DNA of 25,738 nt from an uncultured Lachnospiraceae bacterium (lineage in GTDB: Bacteria; Bacillota; Clostridia; Lachnospirales; Lachnospiraceae). The position numbers were made by a program, and so were the translations under genes. The first letter of the stretch is position 1; every line of letters begins with the position of its first letter. The stretch covers positions 1 to 25,738 of the forward strand of contig CAJUKA010000058.1 in NCBI GenBank assembly GCA_910586585.1, read 5' to 3'. Under the pieces are notes generated by a model. That model was not told the origin of the DNA. It did not search any database and saw nothing but the letters and a program-made list of their open reading frames with translations. Below, piece after piece: positions 1-7,082 of this stretch.

Positions 1-16
1 TTGCGTCTGCTAGTCT

Positions 17-33
17 CCCCAGCTCTGCTGGGG
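17..33. repeat. GC-rich hairpin abutting the truncated VanZ-like gene
   Basis: Perfect 7-bp inverted repeat CCCCAGC / GCTGGGG around a TCT loop, in an otherwise AT-rich flank. It begins a few bases after the premature stop of the VanZ-like gene. On the gene's strand it is followed by AGACTAGC rather than a T-run, so it does not look like a normal terminator. Subterminal hairpins of this size are typical of IS200/IS605-type element ends, so it may be the edge of an inserted element lying mostly outside the window. That is inference; the element itself is not visible. Confidence 0.45.
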
Positions 34-36
34 GAT

Positions 37-393
37 TTATATCTGTTTCATTAAGTCATCTAGTTCAGAAACACCTGTACCCAAAACATATTGCATTGTT
101 TCAATAAACAATGAAAACAGAAATCCCATCAACGTAATTGTCAGTATTTTTCGGTTTTTTTGCCATCTTTGATAGATACCAAATGGAACAAAACATGCAA
201 TATTCCCAAAAAATAAATAAAAACTTCTCATCCATGCACCATTTCGCAACATTGGAAGATATTCCCGAAACAGCACTTTATTTATTCGTCCAGTAAACAA
301 ACGTTCACAACTCAAATGTGAGCGAAATACGGTCATTCTTAAAAGAATTAAAATATAAAGAATATATATAAAGGTAATGATTTTTCGTTTCAT
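37..393 (-). pseudogene. VanZ-like membrane protein, C-terminally truncated
   Basis: The 118-residue product begins with a hydrophobic helix (about residues 5-20). It has further hydrophobic segments at about 57-75 and 84-104 and carries the family hallmark SELDDL near its end. VanZ-family proteins normally continue after this motif with an N-T-x-G segment and another membrane helix. Here the frame ends four residues later (MKQI, stop), right beside the hairpin at 17-33. VanZ itself gives low-level teicoplanin resistance, but most homologues have no known function. The start ATG at 393 has an AAGGAA-like site about 13 bases upstream. Truncation by insertion or rearrangement is likely; the rest of the gene is not in the window. 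Confidence is high for the family and moderate for loss of function. Confidence 0.7.
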
Positions 394-444
394 AGTTCTA
401 TTACTTTCCTTGTAGTATCCATAGTCTCTCTTCTATTAACCCAA

Positions 445-474
445 AATATACTTGTTCATATGAAATAATTGTAA
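445..474 (-). promoter_or_regulatory. Candidate promoter of the VanZ-like gene
   Basis: Read on the minus strand, TTACAA (469-474) and TATATT (445-450) are separated by 18 bp, a plausible sigma-A pair 52 bases before the start codon. No other promoter is obvious in this gap. Confidence 0.4.
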
Positions 475-502
475 CAGTTCGTTCATGATTTTATACCCGA
501 TA

Positions 503-535
503 GTAGAAATAAAGGGACACATTTTCATGTGCCCC
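503..535 (-). terminator. Rho-independent terminator of pckA
   Basis: Nine-bp stem (514-522 with 527-535, one G-U pair in the RNA) and a GAAA tetraloop, followed on the minus strand by TTTATTTCT. It lies about 26 bases past the pckA stop codon. Confidence 0.85.
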
Positions 536-560
536 TCAAAATTTTTATACTTTCAAAAGA

Positions 561-2276
561 TTAGCACTGCTCAACGAGTTTCTTTAATGCTGCAAGTGCT
601 TCATCTGGAAGCTTATCATAGCCTTCCTTCTTTGTTGCGAAACCTTCTACTGCATCTACACGATTCTGCATAGCATTCTTTAATGCTGCTACATACTCTG
701 CATTTCCTAAATCTGGCTTGAAGTCTGCTGTCTTGCCATCCCAATCATACATGATTTCAATATCATCAAAGTTGCCCCACTTCTCAAAGTTAGCTTTTCC
801 TTCAACGATTGTTTCAAGAATGCCCAATGTATCAGCAGGTTTAACCTTTGTTCCCATGAAATCGCCTGTATTTACGATATAGCAGTCAACATTCTTCTCT
901 TCTACAAGCTTCTTGAACTTCTCATAATCATTCACTAATGGATATGTTCTGAATGGATTTGCATAAGGAACGATTCTAAGTGCGTTCAAATCTGTGCCTG
1001 CTGCAACACGCTCTGCTGTAGATGTCTTAGTTGCAAGTGTAGCGCCCATAACAGATGCAAGTGCTGCACCCTTTAACTTAACTACAGGTGGAATTGTTGG
1101 ATCTTTCATAATCCAGAAGATTGCGTTAACTGGTGCGTCAATCTTATCTACACGGTTTGGAGACCATAATTTAGATTTGATAGCACGTCCATTACCATTT
1201 CTGATATCTTCTGTAACTAACTGAAGCTTTCCATCTTCATCCAATGTAGCAGAGCAGTTCTGTGCAGATAACAGATACTCATTATCAGCGCAGCCTGTAG
1301 GATAATCTGCTGTCTTGTCAAAGTAAGTTGGCTCAAGTGCAATAGATGCACAAGAATCTGTATTGATAATGAAAGCATCATCATGAAGAACTTTGATGCC
1401 GCCAAATGCATCATACTTTCCAGCATGCTTAGCATGTGTTAAAGTAGATTTACCTGAACCTGACAAACCATATACGGAAGCAACGAACTTCTTGCCGCCT
1501 TCAAGAGAATACTCTTTCTGTCCGCCATGGCATGATGCATAACCATTTCTGTTAGCAAGTGCCCATGCCATTGTAAGAGTACCTTTCTTGTGCTCACCAA
1601 AGTATCTCATACCAAGGATTGCTGCACAGTTCTGATTTGTATCAAAATAGCAAAGTGTAAGAGGATCACTTAAGCAGCTATAGTCAACATCTGGAGCATC
1701 ATGAGGAGCCCACTGAGGATCAGAGAAAATGTAGATATCTGGCTCATTGCCATCTGCAATTGGCTTAGAATTCTTGTACATTTTTACATATTCATCTGAC
1801 ATATACTGGAAATTGAGCATCCAGTTATAAAGAATATTTTCCTCTCCTTCTGGAATCAAAAGGTGTGCTTTTGCCATAAATTCAGGATCAAGACCAATGA
1901 AGCACTCTGCATGATACATTGTTTTCCATCTTGTCTCATAAACAGCATCCATAACTACCTTGTCCAATTTTGCACTGTCTACACCTGGCTCACCTTTGAT
2001 GCGGCGTGCTGCTGCATAACGACCTGTTACTGCACCGTCATTAAACAAAAGTACTCTTGAATCTTTCTCCAGTCCAAATGTCTCTCCGTCCTTAATTTTC
2101 ATATCCGTAACAACTGTTCCCGGTGAATTCTTAGCTAACTCGTAAGCTTCTTTTAAAGTGTTTACCTTTACTACATTATTTCCGTAAAAAGCTGCTTCAA
2201 TGATAGAACGTGTCTTAGAAAATCCTACCTTTCCAGCACCAATTTCAGAAATCGGATAATACGCTTTTGTTGACAT
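561..2276 (-). CDS. pckA: Phosphoenolpyruvate carboxykinase (ATP)
   Basis: Interconverts oxaloacetate + ATP and PEP + CO2 + ADP in the cytosol. It serves gluconeogenesis, or in many gut anaerobes CO2 fixation from PEP toward oxaloacetate. The 571-residue protein carries the P-loop GLSGSGKST at residues 270-278, the following metal/phosphate-binding LHDDAF (297-302), and an N-terminal substrate-binding region with the conserved RYAAARRIKGEPG stretch. It is slightly longer than the roughly 540-residue E. coli enzyme. The start is supported by AAGGAGGA about 8 bases upstream. It is a monocistronic unit: promoter at 2382-2410, terminator at 503-535, and an upstream terminator ending right at its -35 box. 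The leader of about 100 nt carries a hairpin at 2315-2333. The P-loop type distinguishes it from GTP-dependent enzymes. Confidence 0.97.
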   Translation of the reverse strand: MSTKAYYPISEIGAGKVGFSKTRSIIEAAFYGNNVVKVNTLKEAYELAKNSPGTVVTDMKIKDGETFGLEKDSRVLLFNDGAVTGRYAAARRIKGEPGVDSAKLDKVVMDAVYETRWKTMYHAECFIGLDPEFMAKAHLLIPEGEENILYNWMLNFQYMSDEYVKMYKNSKPIADGNEPDIYIFSDPQWAPHDAPDVDYSCLSDPLTLCYFDTNQNCAAILGMRYFGEHKKGTLTMAWALANRNGYASCHGGQKEYSLEGGKKFVASVYGLSGSGKSTLTHAKHAGKYDAFGGIKVLHDDAFIINTDSCASIALEPTYFDKTADYPTGCADNEYLLSAQNCSATLDEDGKLQLVTEDIRNGNGRAIKSKLWSPNRVDKIDAPVNAIFWIMKDPTIPPVVKLKGAALASVMGATLATKTSTAERVAAGTDLNALRIVPYANPFRTYPLVNDYEKFKKLVEEKNVDCYIVNTGDFMGTKVKPADTLGILETIVEGKANFEKWGNFDDIEIMYDWDGKTADFKPDLGNAEYVAALKNAMQNRVDAVEGFATKKEGYDKLPDEALAALKKLVEQC

Positions 2277-2314
2277 ACAAAATCCTCCTTAAGATAAAAA
2301 ATTATTATATCTCA

Positions 2315-2333
2315 AACCGCTTTAGCAGCGGTT
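2315..2333 (-). promoter_or_regulatory. Hairpin in pckA leader
   Basis: Perfect 7-bp stem AACCGCT / AGCGGTT with a 5-nt loop, about 38 nt before the pckA start codon and inside the inferred transcript. There is no T-run directly after it, so it looks more like an mRNA-stability or regulatory stem than a terminator. Confidence 0.4.
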
Positions 2334-2381
2334 ATGACCAATATGCATTGCTTTCTTTGAGCCATGGCATATATTGTTAAT

Positions 2382-2410
2382 ATTATCTCAAACTCTATCG
2401 CAAAAGTCAA
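2382..2410 (-). promoter_or_regulatory. pckA promoter
   Basis: On the minus strand TTGACT (2405-2410) and GATAAT (2382-2387) are separated by exactly 17 bp, a strong sigma-A match. The inferred transcription start is near 2375, giving a leader of about 100 nt. The -35 box begins immediately after the T-run of the upstream terminator copy (2411-2452). Confidence 0.8.
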
Positions 2411-2452
2411 TAAAAAAATTGAGCGCCAGCGCGCTCAATTAGCAAAAAACTT
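2411..2452 (-). terminator. Terminator-like hairpin, copy 1 of an exact 42-bp repeat
   Basis: Nine-bp stem (ATTGAGCGC / GCGCTCAAT, 4-nt loop) followed on the minus strand by seven T residues: a textbook intrinsic terminator. The whole 42-bp unit is identical to 2498-2539. It insulates pckA from readthrough from the hemerythrin gene. Confidence 0.85.
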
Positions 2453-2497
2453 CGTTTTTTGTTTCAATGATTTACTATAGCGCTATTTCCTATAAAG

Positions 2498-2539
2498 TAA
2501 AAAAATTGAGCGCCAGCGCGCTCAATTAGCAAAAAACTT
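2498..2539 (-). terminator. Terminator of hemerythrin-receiver gene, copy 2 of the 42-bp repeat
   Basis: Identical to 2411-2452, same orientation, 87 bp apart start to start. It begins five bases past the stop codon of the gene at 2545-3891 and ends in a seven-T run, so it is that gene's primary terminator. Confidence 0.88.
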
Positions 2540-2544
2540 AATAA

Positions 2545-3891
2545 TCAAATTGCTTTGTTGTGTTTAAAATAGTCATCAATGTCTTTCTTGATCTCCATTG
2601 GCGGCAGAGTCTTGAGCAAATAGCCTGCTGGTTTTAGAGATACTGCTTTTGCAACACTTTCCTTGTCTGTTTTTCCAGTCAGAAAAATAACCGGAATATC
2701 AGCAAAATCTCTTTCTGTACGAATCATTTCCAAAACTTGTCTTCCATCACAAACTGGCATTTCATAATCAAGCAAAATCAAATCTGGCTTTGCTAACGTA
2801 ATACAACGGATTGCAGACAGCCCCGATTTTGCTAGTATAACTTCATAATCCTTATCCAGCAGTTTTTCCATTGCTTTGCGCACGAAATCAGAATCATCAA
2901 CCACAAGAATTCTGTTCTTTTTAACCGTCTTTTCCTTATCAAGATATTTTTGAATCTCCGTCACTGCATTATCTACTTTTAAAGAAATAACCCTATCATT
3001 TTGAAGAAACTTCGATGCGATAATACAAAATGCAAAATATCCTTCACCTGTATCAAAAAGCATAGTAAACTGAGGATTGTTTCTTTCAAAGATTTTTTGA
3101 AATCTAGTATATGACAACAAATTTTCCTCTTTAAGTGTATACAGTTTACCAGAACCAAAGCGTTCTTGAACACGATTGGCAAATTGCTGTGCTGAAAATC
3201 TTACTACATTAATCAGCATTACATTCATGGTTTCCGATCCTGTATGCATGATACTGCCAATCGTTTTTAAAATTAATTTTTCCTCAAAGACCAGAATCAT
3301 CTCCCACTGTTCACCCTGCTCAGTAGCATAAACCATTCTGTAATAAATACCTTTTCCAAACTTTTCACCGCCATAACAGTCACTGATCATTCGCGTGTCC
3401 AACTGGAACATATCATGCAAAAGAGAACATATCGTTTGATTCATTGCTTCCTGCTCTTCCTCTGGTAAAAGCTCAGACCACTTGCTCGAAATTTGCCCTA
3501 TAATTGCTTTGTCCTCTATCAAAGTATGTCCGATTAGCCACCCAGCACAAACACTCAAAAAATGCTCAATTGCATCTATAGAATAATTGGTCCGCATCAG
3601 TTCCTTCTGCAATGCAGGAAGTGTATTTTTTCGAAAATCCTCATGAAGTCGCCTATGTGTCTCAAATCCTGCATAGCCAATAGACAGCATATAAGTTTCC
3701 TCTTCCATGAAATGCTTTATTGCATGTTCTTTAAAATATTTAATACCTTCCTGACAAACCCACTGGCGCTTTTCTTCTTGATCTTCATTTGCAAATAATC
3801 TGTTTAAAATCCCAAAAAGTTTCTTATGTTCTTTATCAATAATATCTACACCAATATTATATCGTTCCTGCCATATCAACTGTTTGCTCAT
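2545..3891 (-). CDS. Hemerythrin-like domain / response-regulator receiver protein
   Basis: A 448-residue cytosolic protein in three parts. Residues 1-135 are a bacterial hemerythrin fold with the full diiron ligand set visible: H22, H60, E64, H79, H83, H122 and D127. Such domains bind O2 or sense iron or redox state. Residues about 160-310 are not confidently assigned; the pattern is weakly reminiscent of CheX-like chemotaxis phosphatases. Residues 326-448 are a receiver domain with acidic pair DD 332-333, phosphoacceptor D375, T405 and K427. There is no DNA-binding or other output domain, so output is probably by protein contact. The frame is open for 25 more codons upstream, but ATG 3891 is chosen: it has GGGGG at 5-base spacing and starts exactly at the hemerythrin fold. 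No partner kinase lies nearby. Confidence 0.88.
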   Translation of the reverse strand: MSKQLIWQERYNIGVDIIDKEHKKLFGILNRLFANEDQEEKRQWVCQEGIKYFKEHAIKHFMEEETYMLSIGYAGFETHRRLHEDFRKNTLPALQKELMRTNYSIDAIEHFLSVCAGWLIGHTLIEDKAIIGQISSKWSELLPEEEQEAMNQTICSLLHDMFQLDTRMISDCYGGEKFGKGIYYRMVYATEQGEQWEMILVFEEKLILKTIGSIMHTGSETMNVMLINVVRFSAQQFANRVQERFGSGKLYTLKEENLLSYTRFQKIFERNNPQFTMLFDTGEGYFAFCIIASKFLQNDRVISLKVDNAVTEIQKYLDKEKTVKKNRILVVDDSDFVRKAMEKLLDKDYEVILAKSGLSAIRCITLAKPDLILLDYEMPVCDGRQVLEMIRTERDFADIPVIFLTGKTDKESVAKAVSLKPAGYLLKTLPPMEIKKDIDDYFKHNKAI

Positions 3892-4059
3892 ACGAACCCC
3901 CATATCAGAGCAGTTTGCTGCGGCCAGCGCGCATTTGAGGCAGAACCTCAAATTGACTATCAACAAAATAGGCTATTGAGCTGATTTTGTTAATCTGCTC
4001 CGCTATCCTTATAAAGAACACATACTTTATTAATGCCTGTATCCATATCTTTACAAGGA
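3892..4059 (-). promoter_or_regulatory. Long structured 5' leader of the hemerythrin-receiver gene
   Basis: If transcription starts near 4059 the leader is about 170 nt. It contains three stems: 3978-3986 with 3992-4000 (8 of 9 pairs), TTTGAGG/CCTCAAA at 3934-3940 with 3946-3952, and GCAG/CTGC at 3910-3921, just before the ribosome-binding site. It does not match any riboswitch motif I recognise (checked by eye against the c-di-GMP-I core). Function unknown. Confidence 0.35.
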
Positions 4060-4065
4060 CTTTTT

Positions 4066-4076
4066 ATTATAACATA
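4066..4076 (-). promoter_or_regulatory. Extended -10 promoter of the hemerythrin-receiver gene
   Basis: On the minus strand TGT-TATAAT (TATAAT at 4066-4071) is a perfect extended -10 element. No good -35 sits at 17 bp, which is usual for this promoter type. Confidence 0.55.
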
Positions 4077-4150
4077 TTCTTTCGTGTCATTTTTGTCCTT
4101 TTTTTAGCAAAAAAAGTCAAAAAATCTGCAAACAGTAATAAATAAATTTT

Positions 4151-5950
4151 TTATATTTCCAAAGCGCGTGTTGCTGTTTTAAGCATTTCCAATTCTGCAC
4201 CATCAAAATAAGGAGCAAGTTTTTTAAATACTTGTGCATGATATTCATTGAGCAGGTTCACATCAGATGGCTCCATATATTGGATATCAACTGCGTCCAA
4301 ATCAATCGGCACATATGTTAACTGACGGAATTCCATAAACTGTCCATATTGGTTTTTCTCTCCTTTTACAATCTCAACGATATTCTCTGTCCGAATACCA
4401 TGGCTGTCTGGAATATAAATTCCTGGTTCATCGGATACAATCATACCTGCTTCCAGTATGGTTTCTCCACGTTCAGGTTTATATTGCCATCTGATACTAT
4501 GCGGCCCTTCATGAACATTCAAAATAAAACCAATACCATGACCCGTGCCGTGCTTATAATCAAGTCCGCAATCCCACAATGGCTGGCGTGCGATTATATC
4601 AAGATTCCGCCCTGTGCATCCATACAAAAACTTTGCATTCGCCAAACGAAGCATTGCACAGGCAACCTTTGTAAAATGCATTTTCATTTCATCTGTGATG
4701 TCTCCTAGGGCAATTGTTCTGGTGACATCTGTCGTGCTTCCTGTATATTGTCCGCCTGAATCTACCAAATAAAAACCATGCGCCTCTATCTTATCAGAAT
4801 GTTCTTCACTAGCACTGTAGTGTGCCATTGCTGCATTGGACTGATAAGCGCTTATTGTCTCAAAGGACAAATCAAGAAATCCTGGGATTTCGGCTCTCAT
4901 AGCATCCAGCTTTTTGCTGACACCAAGCTCGTCCATGGAAATTTTTCCGGCATTTTCTTTCATCCAAAACAAAAATTTCGTAAGTACCGCACTGTCTTCT
5001 ATGTAATACTTTCGAATATTTTCCAATTCTACAGAATTTTTAATTGCTTTCATCTGCTCTGTTGGATTTGCCTTGTCCACAAGTTCCGCGCGGCTCTGCA
5101 TTATTTTGTACAATGTATAATTTATATCGCTGCTTGAACACCAAATATTGCCTTTGATTTCACAATTTTTAAGATATTCTGTAATATCGCTGTAATCTTT
5201 GTACAAAATCTTATTTGTATCCAAATAAGATTTTGCTTCCTCTGTGAGCGCATCTTTTTGCAGAAACAGCACTGCGTCCTCTTTTGAGATCAATGTATAA
5301 GAAAGCGCAACTGGATTACATTCTACATCATTGGCACGAATATTATAAAGCCACATAATATCATCTAGTTTTGAAATCAATAGATGCTGTGCCTTTTCCT
5401 CCGCCATTTTTTCACGTACTCTTGCAAGTTTTTGTACTACAGTCTCTCCGCAAAGTTCCGCTGGAACAAGCCATAACTTGCTGGACGGCATCGCCGGCCG
5501 ATCCTCCCAAAGCGAAGCTGCCAAGTCTTGATCATATACAATCCTGACATTTTTTCCCTCAAAAAGCTTCTCCAAATCTTTTCCAAAAGATGCATCTACC
5601 ACTCTGCCATCAAACCCAATTGTCTGTCCTTCTCCAACATGGTTCTCAAGATATTCTTTTATCGTAGGCACGCCTTCCTCATCCATCTTGAAAAGCACAA
5701 TGCCAGAACCACGAAGTTCTCTCTCCGCCTGCACAAAATATCTTCCATCTGTCCAGAGCCCTGCTTCTTCGCTGCTCACTACCAAAGTTCCTGCTGAACC
5801 CGTAAAGCCGGACAGAAATTCTCTCATCTTGAAAAATTCATTCACATACTCTGAATTGTGGTAATCTGCTGTTGGTACAATATAATAATCTACTTTTGCT
5901 TGCTGCAAAATATTTTTTAATGCATCAATTCTTTGTTTTGCTGTATTCAT
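4151..5950 (-). CDS. Xaa-Pro aminopeptidase (M24B, aminopeptidase P family)
   Basis: Removes an N-terminal residue preceding proline; cytosolic, two-metal dependent. The 599-residue chain matches the long three-domain bacterial/eukaryotic aminopeptidase P form. Two creatinase-like N-terminal domains (about 1-310) contain GFTGSAGT near residue 48. The pita-bread catalytic domain follows, with metal ligands D397, D408, H471, E508 and E522 all present. The frame starts at 5971, seven codons earlier and overlapping deoC by 17 bp. ATG 5950 is preferred because family members begin about four residues before the R-I-x-A-L motif, and AAAGGA lies 11 bases upstream. The upstream start (AGGGAA, about 10 bases) cannot be excluded. 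Tight spacing makes it co-transcribed with deoC. No clear terminator was found after its stop. Confidence 0.93.
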   Translation of the reverse strand: MNTAKQRIDALKNILQQAKVDYYIVPTADYHNSEYVNEFFKMREFLSGFTGSAGTLVVSSEEAGLWTDGRYFVQAERELRGSGIVLFKMDEEGVPTIKEYLENHVGEGQTIGFDGRVVDASFGKDLEKLFEGKNVRIVYDQDLAASLWEDRPAMPSSKLWLVPAELCGETVVQKLARVREKMAEEKAQHLLISKLDDIMWLYNIRANDVECNPVALSYTLISKEDAVLFLQKDALTEEAKSYLDTNKILYKDYSDITEYLKNCEIKGNIWCSSSDINYTLYKIMQSRAELVDKANPTEQMKAIKNSVELENIRKYYIEDSAVLTKFLFWMKENAGKISMDELGVSKKLDAMRAEIPGFLDLSFETISAYQSNAAMAHYSASEEHSDKIEAHGFYLVDSGGQYTGSTTDVTRTIALGDITDEMKMHFTKVACAMLRLANAKFLYGCTGRNLDIIARQPLWDCGLDYKHGTGHGIGFILNVHEGPHSIRWQYKPERGETILEAGMIVSDEPGIYIPDSHGIRTENIVEIVKGEKNQYGQFMEFRQLTYVPIDLDAVDIQYMEPSDVNLLNEYHAQVFKKLAPYFDGAELEMLKTATRALEI

Positions 5951-5954
5951 CTTC

Positions 5955-6629
5955 TCAATAATCCTTTTCATTTTTCTGTGTTCCCTGCAACATGCTCACC
6001 GCAGAAGACGTACCAATTCTGTCACATCCTTCTTCAAGGAATTGTATCAGATCTTCCTTTGTCTTGACGCCGCCTGCTGCCTTCATTTTAACATCTGGTC
6101 CAATATGTTTTTTGAACAAACGGATATCTTCAATTGTTGCACCGCCTGTACCAAAGCCAGTAGATGTTTTGATATAGTCTGCTCCTGCATTGGTAACAGC
6201 CTTGCACATTGCAGTCTTTTCTTCTTCTGTCAAGAAACAGGTTTCAATGATAACCTTGAGAATATGTCCCTTACAGGCATTTTTTAAGATGCGAATTTCT
6301 TCTTGAACTTTATCAAAATCACCATTTTTCACGTCGCTGATATTTACTACCATATCAATTTCATTGCAGCCGTCTGCAAGCGCCTGATCAATTTCAGCAA
6401 CTTTTGCAGATGTCACACTATATCCTAATGGAAAACCAACGACTGTACAGATGTTGATTTTTTCACCATATTTCTCATGAACTCTTTTGATGTATGCTGG
6501 CGGAATACATACAGATGCCGTCTGATACTGTATCGCTTCCTCACAGAGCTTCTCAATATCTTTCCAGGTTGCAAATGGTTTTAATTGTGTGTGGTCAATA
6601 TGTTTTAAAATTTCGTTGTCTGTCATCAT
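5955..6629 (-). CDS. deoC: Deoxyribose-phosphate aldolase
   Basis: Class I aldolase that cleaves 2-deoxyribose-5-phosphate to glyceraldehyde-3-phosphate and acetaldehyde in deoxynucleoside catabolism. The 224 residues span the full TIM barrel. The Schiff-base lysine is K154 in DYIKTSTGF, with the proton-relay lysine K183 in KAAGG and acid D92 in EIDMV. The start has AAGGAGG about 11 bases upstream; a second ATG follows at once. It is not with other nucleoside genes. It sits between a small membrane protein gene (82-nt gap) and an aminopeptidase (about 4-nt gap), so its inclusion in the cluster is probably one of transcription only. Confidence 0.96.
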   Translation of the reverse strand: MMTDNEILKHIDHTQLKPFATWKDIEKLCEEAIQYQTASVCIPPAYIKRVHEKYGEKINICTVVGFPLGYSVTSAKVAEIDQALADGCNEIDMVVNISDVKNGDFDKVQEEIRILKNACKGHILKVIIETCFLTEEEKTAMCKAVTNAGADYIKTSTGFGTGGATIEDIRLFKKHIGPDVKMKAAGGVKTKEDLIQFLEEGCDRIGTSSAVSMLQGTQKNEKDY

Positions 6630-6711
6630 CTCTCAAATACCTCCTTATTTATATGTTTGTACTCTCATGGGAATCATTTTCAGTTATTCTTTCCCTTTTT
6701 CATCAAATTAT

Positions 6712-7056
6712 CTATCTACCTACCAGATATTTTTTTTGCGCTTTCATCAAAATCACACCATAACAAATAATAACGACTACTGGCACAACACTTACCAAGG
6801 TATCTGCTATTGGATATAAAATAAATAGTTCAAGCGCCCCCAAAAGCCCTGATATCAAAAGCACTGCCCCTGCTCCAAATGTATACGGAAAAGTAAATTT
6901 GATAAATCCTTGTGGATCTTTTGCTCTATTTATGGGAAAACCCTTTCCCACCAGCATTTCTGGTATTTTATTGGTTGATTTCATCTGAACTGCCCAATAA
7001 ACCATGTATACACCGCACGCCATAATGAGCAAATCCAATATCATTCCAAAATTCAT
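6712..7056 (-). CDS. Small three-helix membrane protein, unknown function
   Basis: I do not recognise the family. The 114-residue product has hydrophobic segments at about 5-23, 60-80 and 84-103. A polar loop (residues 28-55) contains GKGFPINRAKDPQGFI, and the tail is basic. That pattern suggests an integral membrane protein with a cytoplasmic or extracellular loop after the first helix. ATG 7056 is chosen over the frame's first ATG (7068) because GAGGAAGG stands directly before it, while 7068 lacks a site. It follows thrC by 26 bases and is probably in the same transcript. Confidence 0.75.
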   Translation of the reverse strand: MNFGMILDLLIMACGVYMVYWAVQMKSTNKIPEMLVGKGFPINRAKDPQGFIKFTFPYTFGAGAVLLISGLLGALELFILYPIADTLVSVVPVVVIICYGVILMKAQKKYLVGR

Positions 7057-7082
7057 GCCCTTCCTCATTTCTGCACTTTTAT

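Noticed and set aside
3892..4059. A c-di-GMP or other known riboswitch in the hemerythrin-receiver leader.
   Set aside because: Stems are present but the conserved cores I know were not found; left as an unassigned structured leader.
6669..6700. GGGAA...TTCCC followed by a T-run on the plus strand, between the small membrane protein gene and deoC.
   Set aside because: Only a 5-bp stem with a long loop, and in the wrong orientation for the minus-strand genes.
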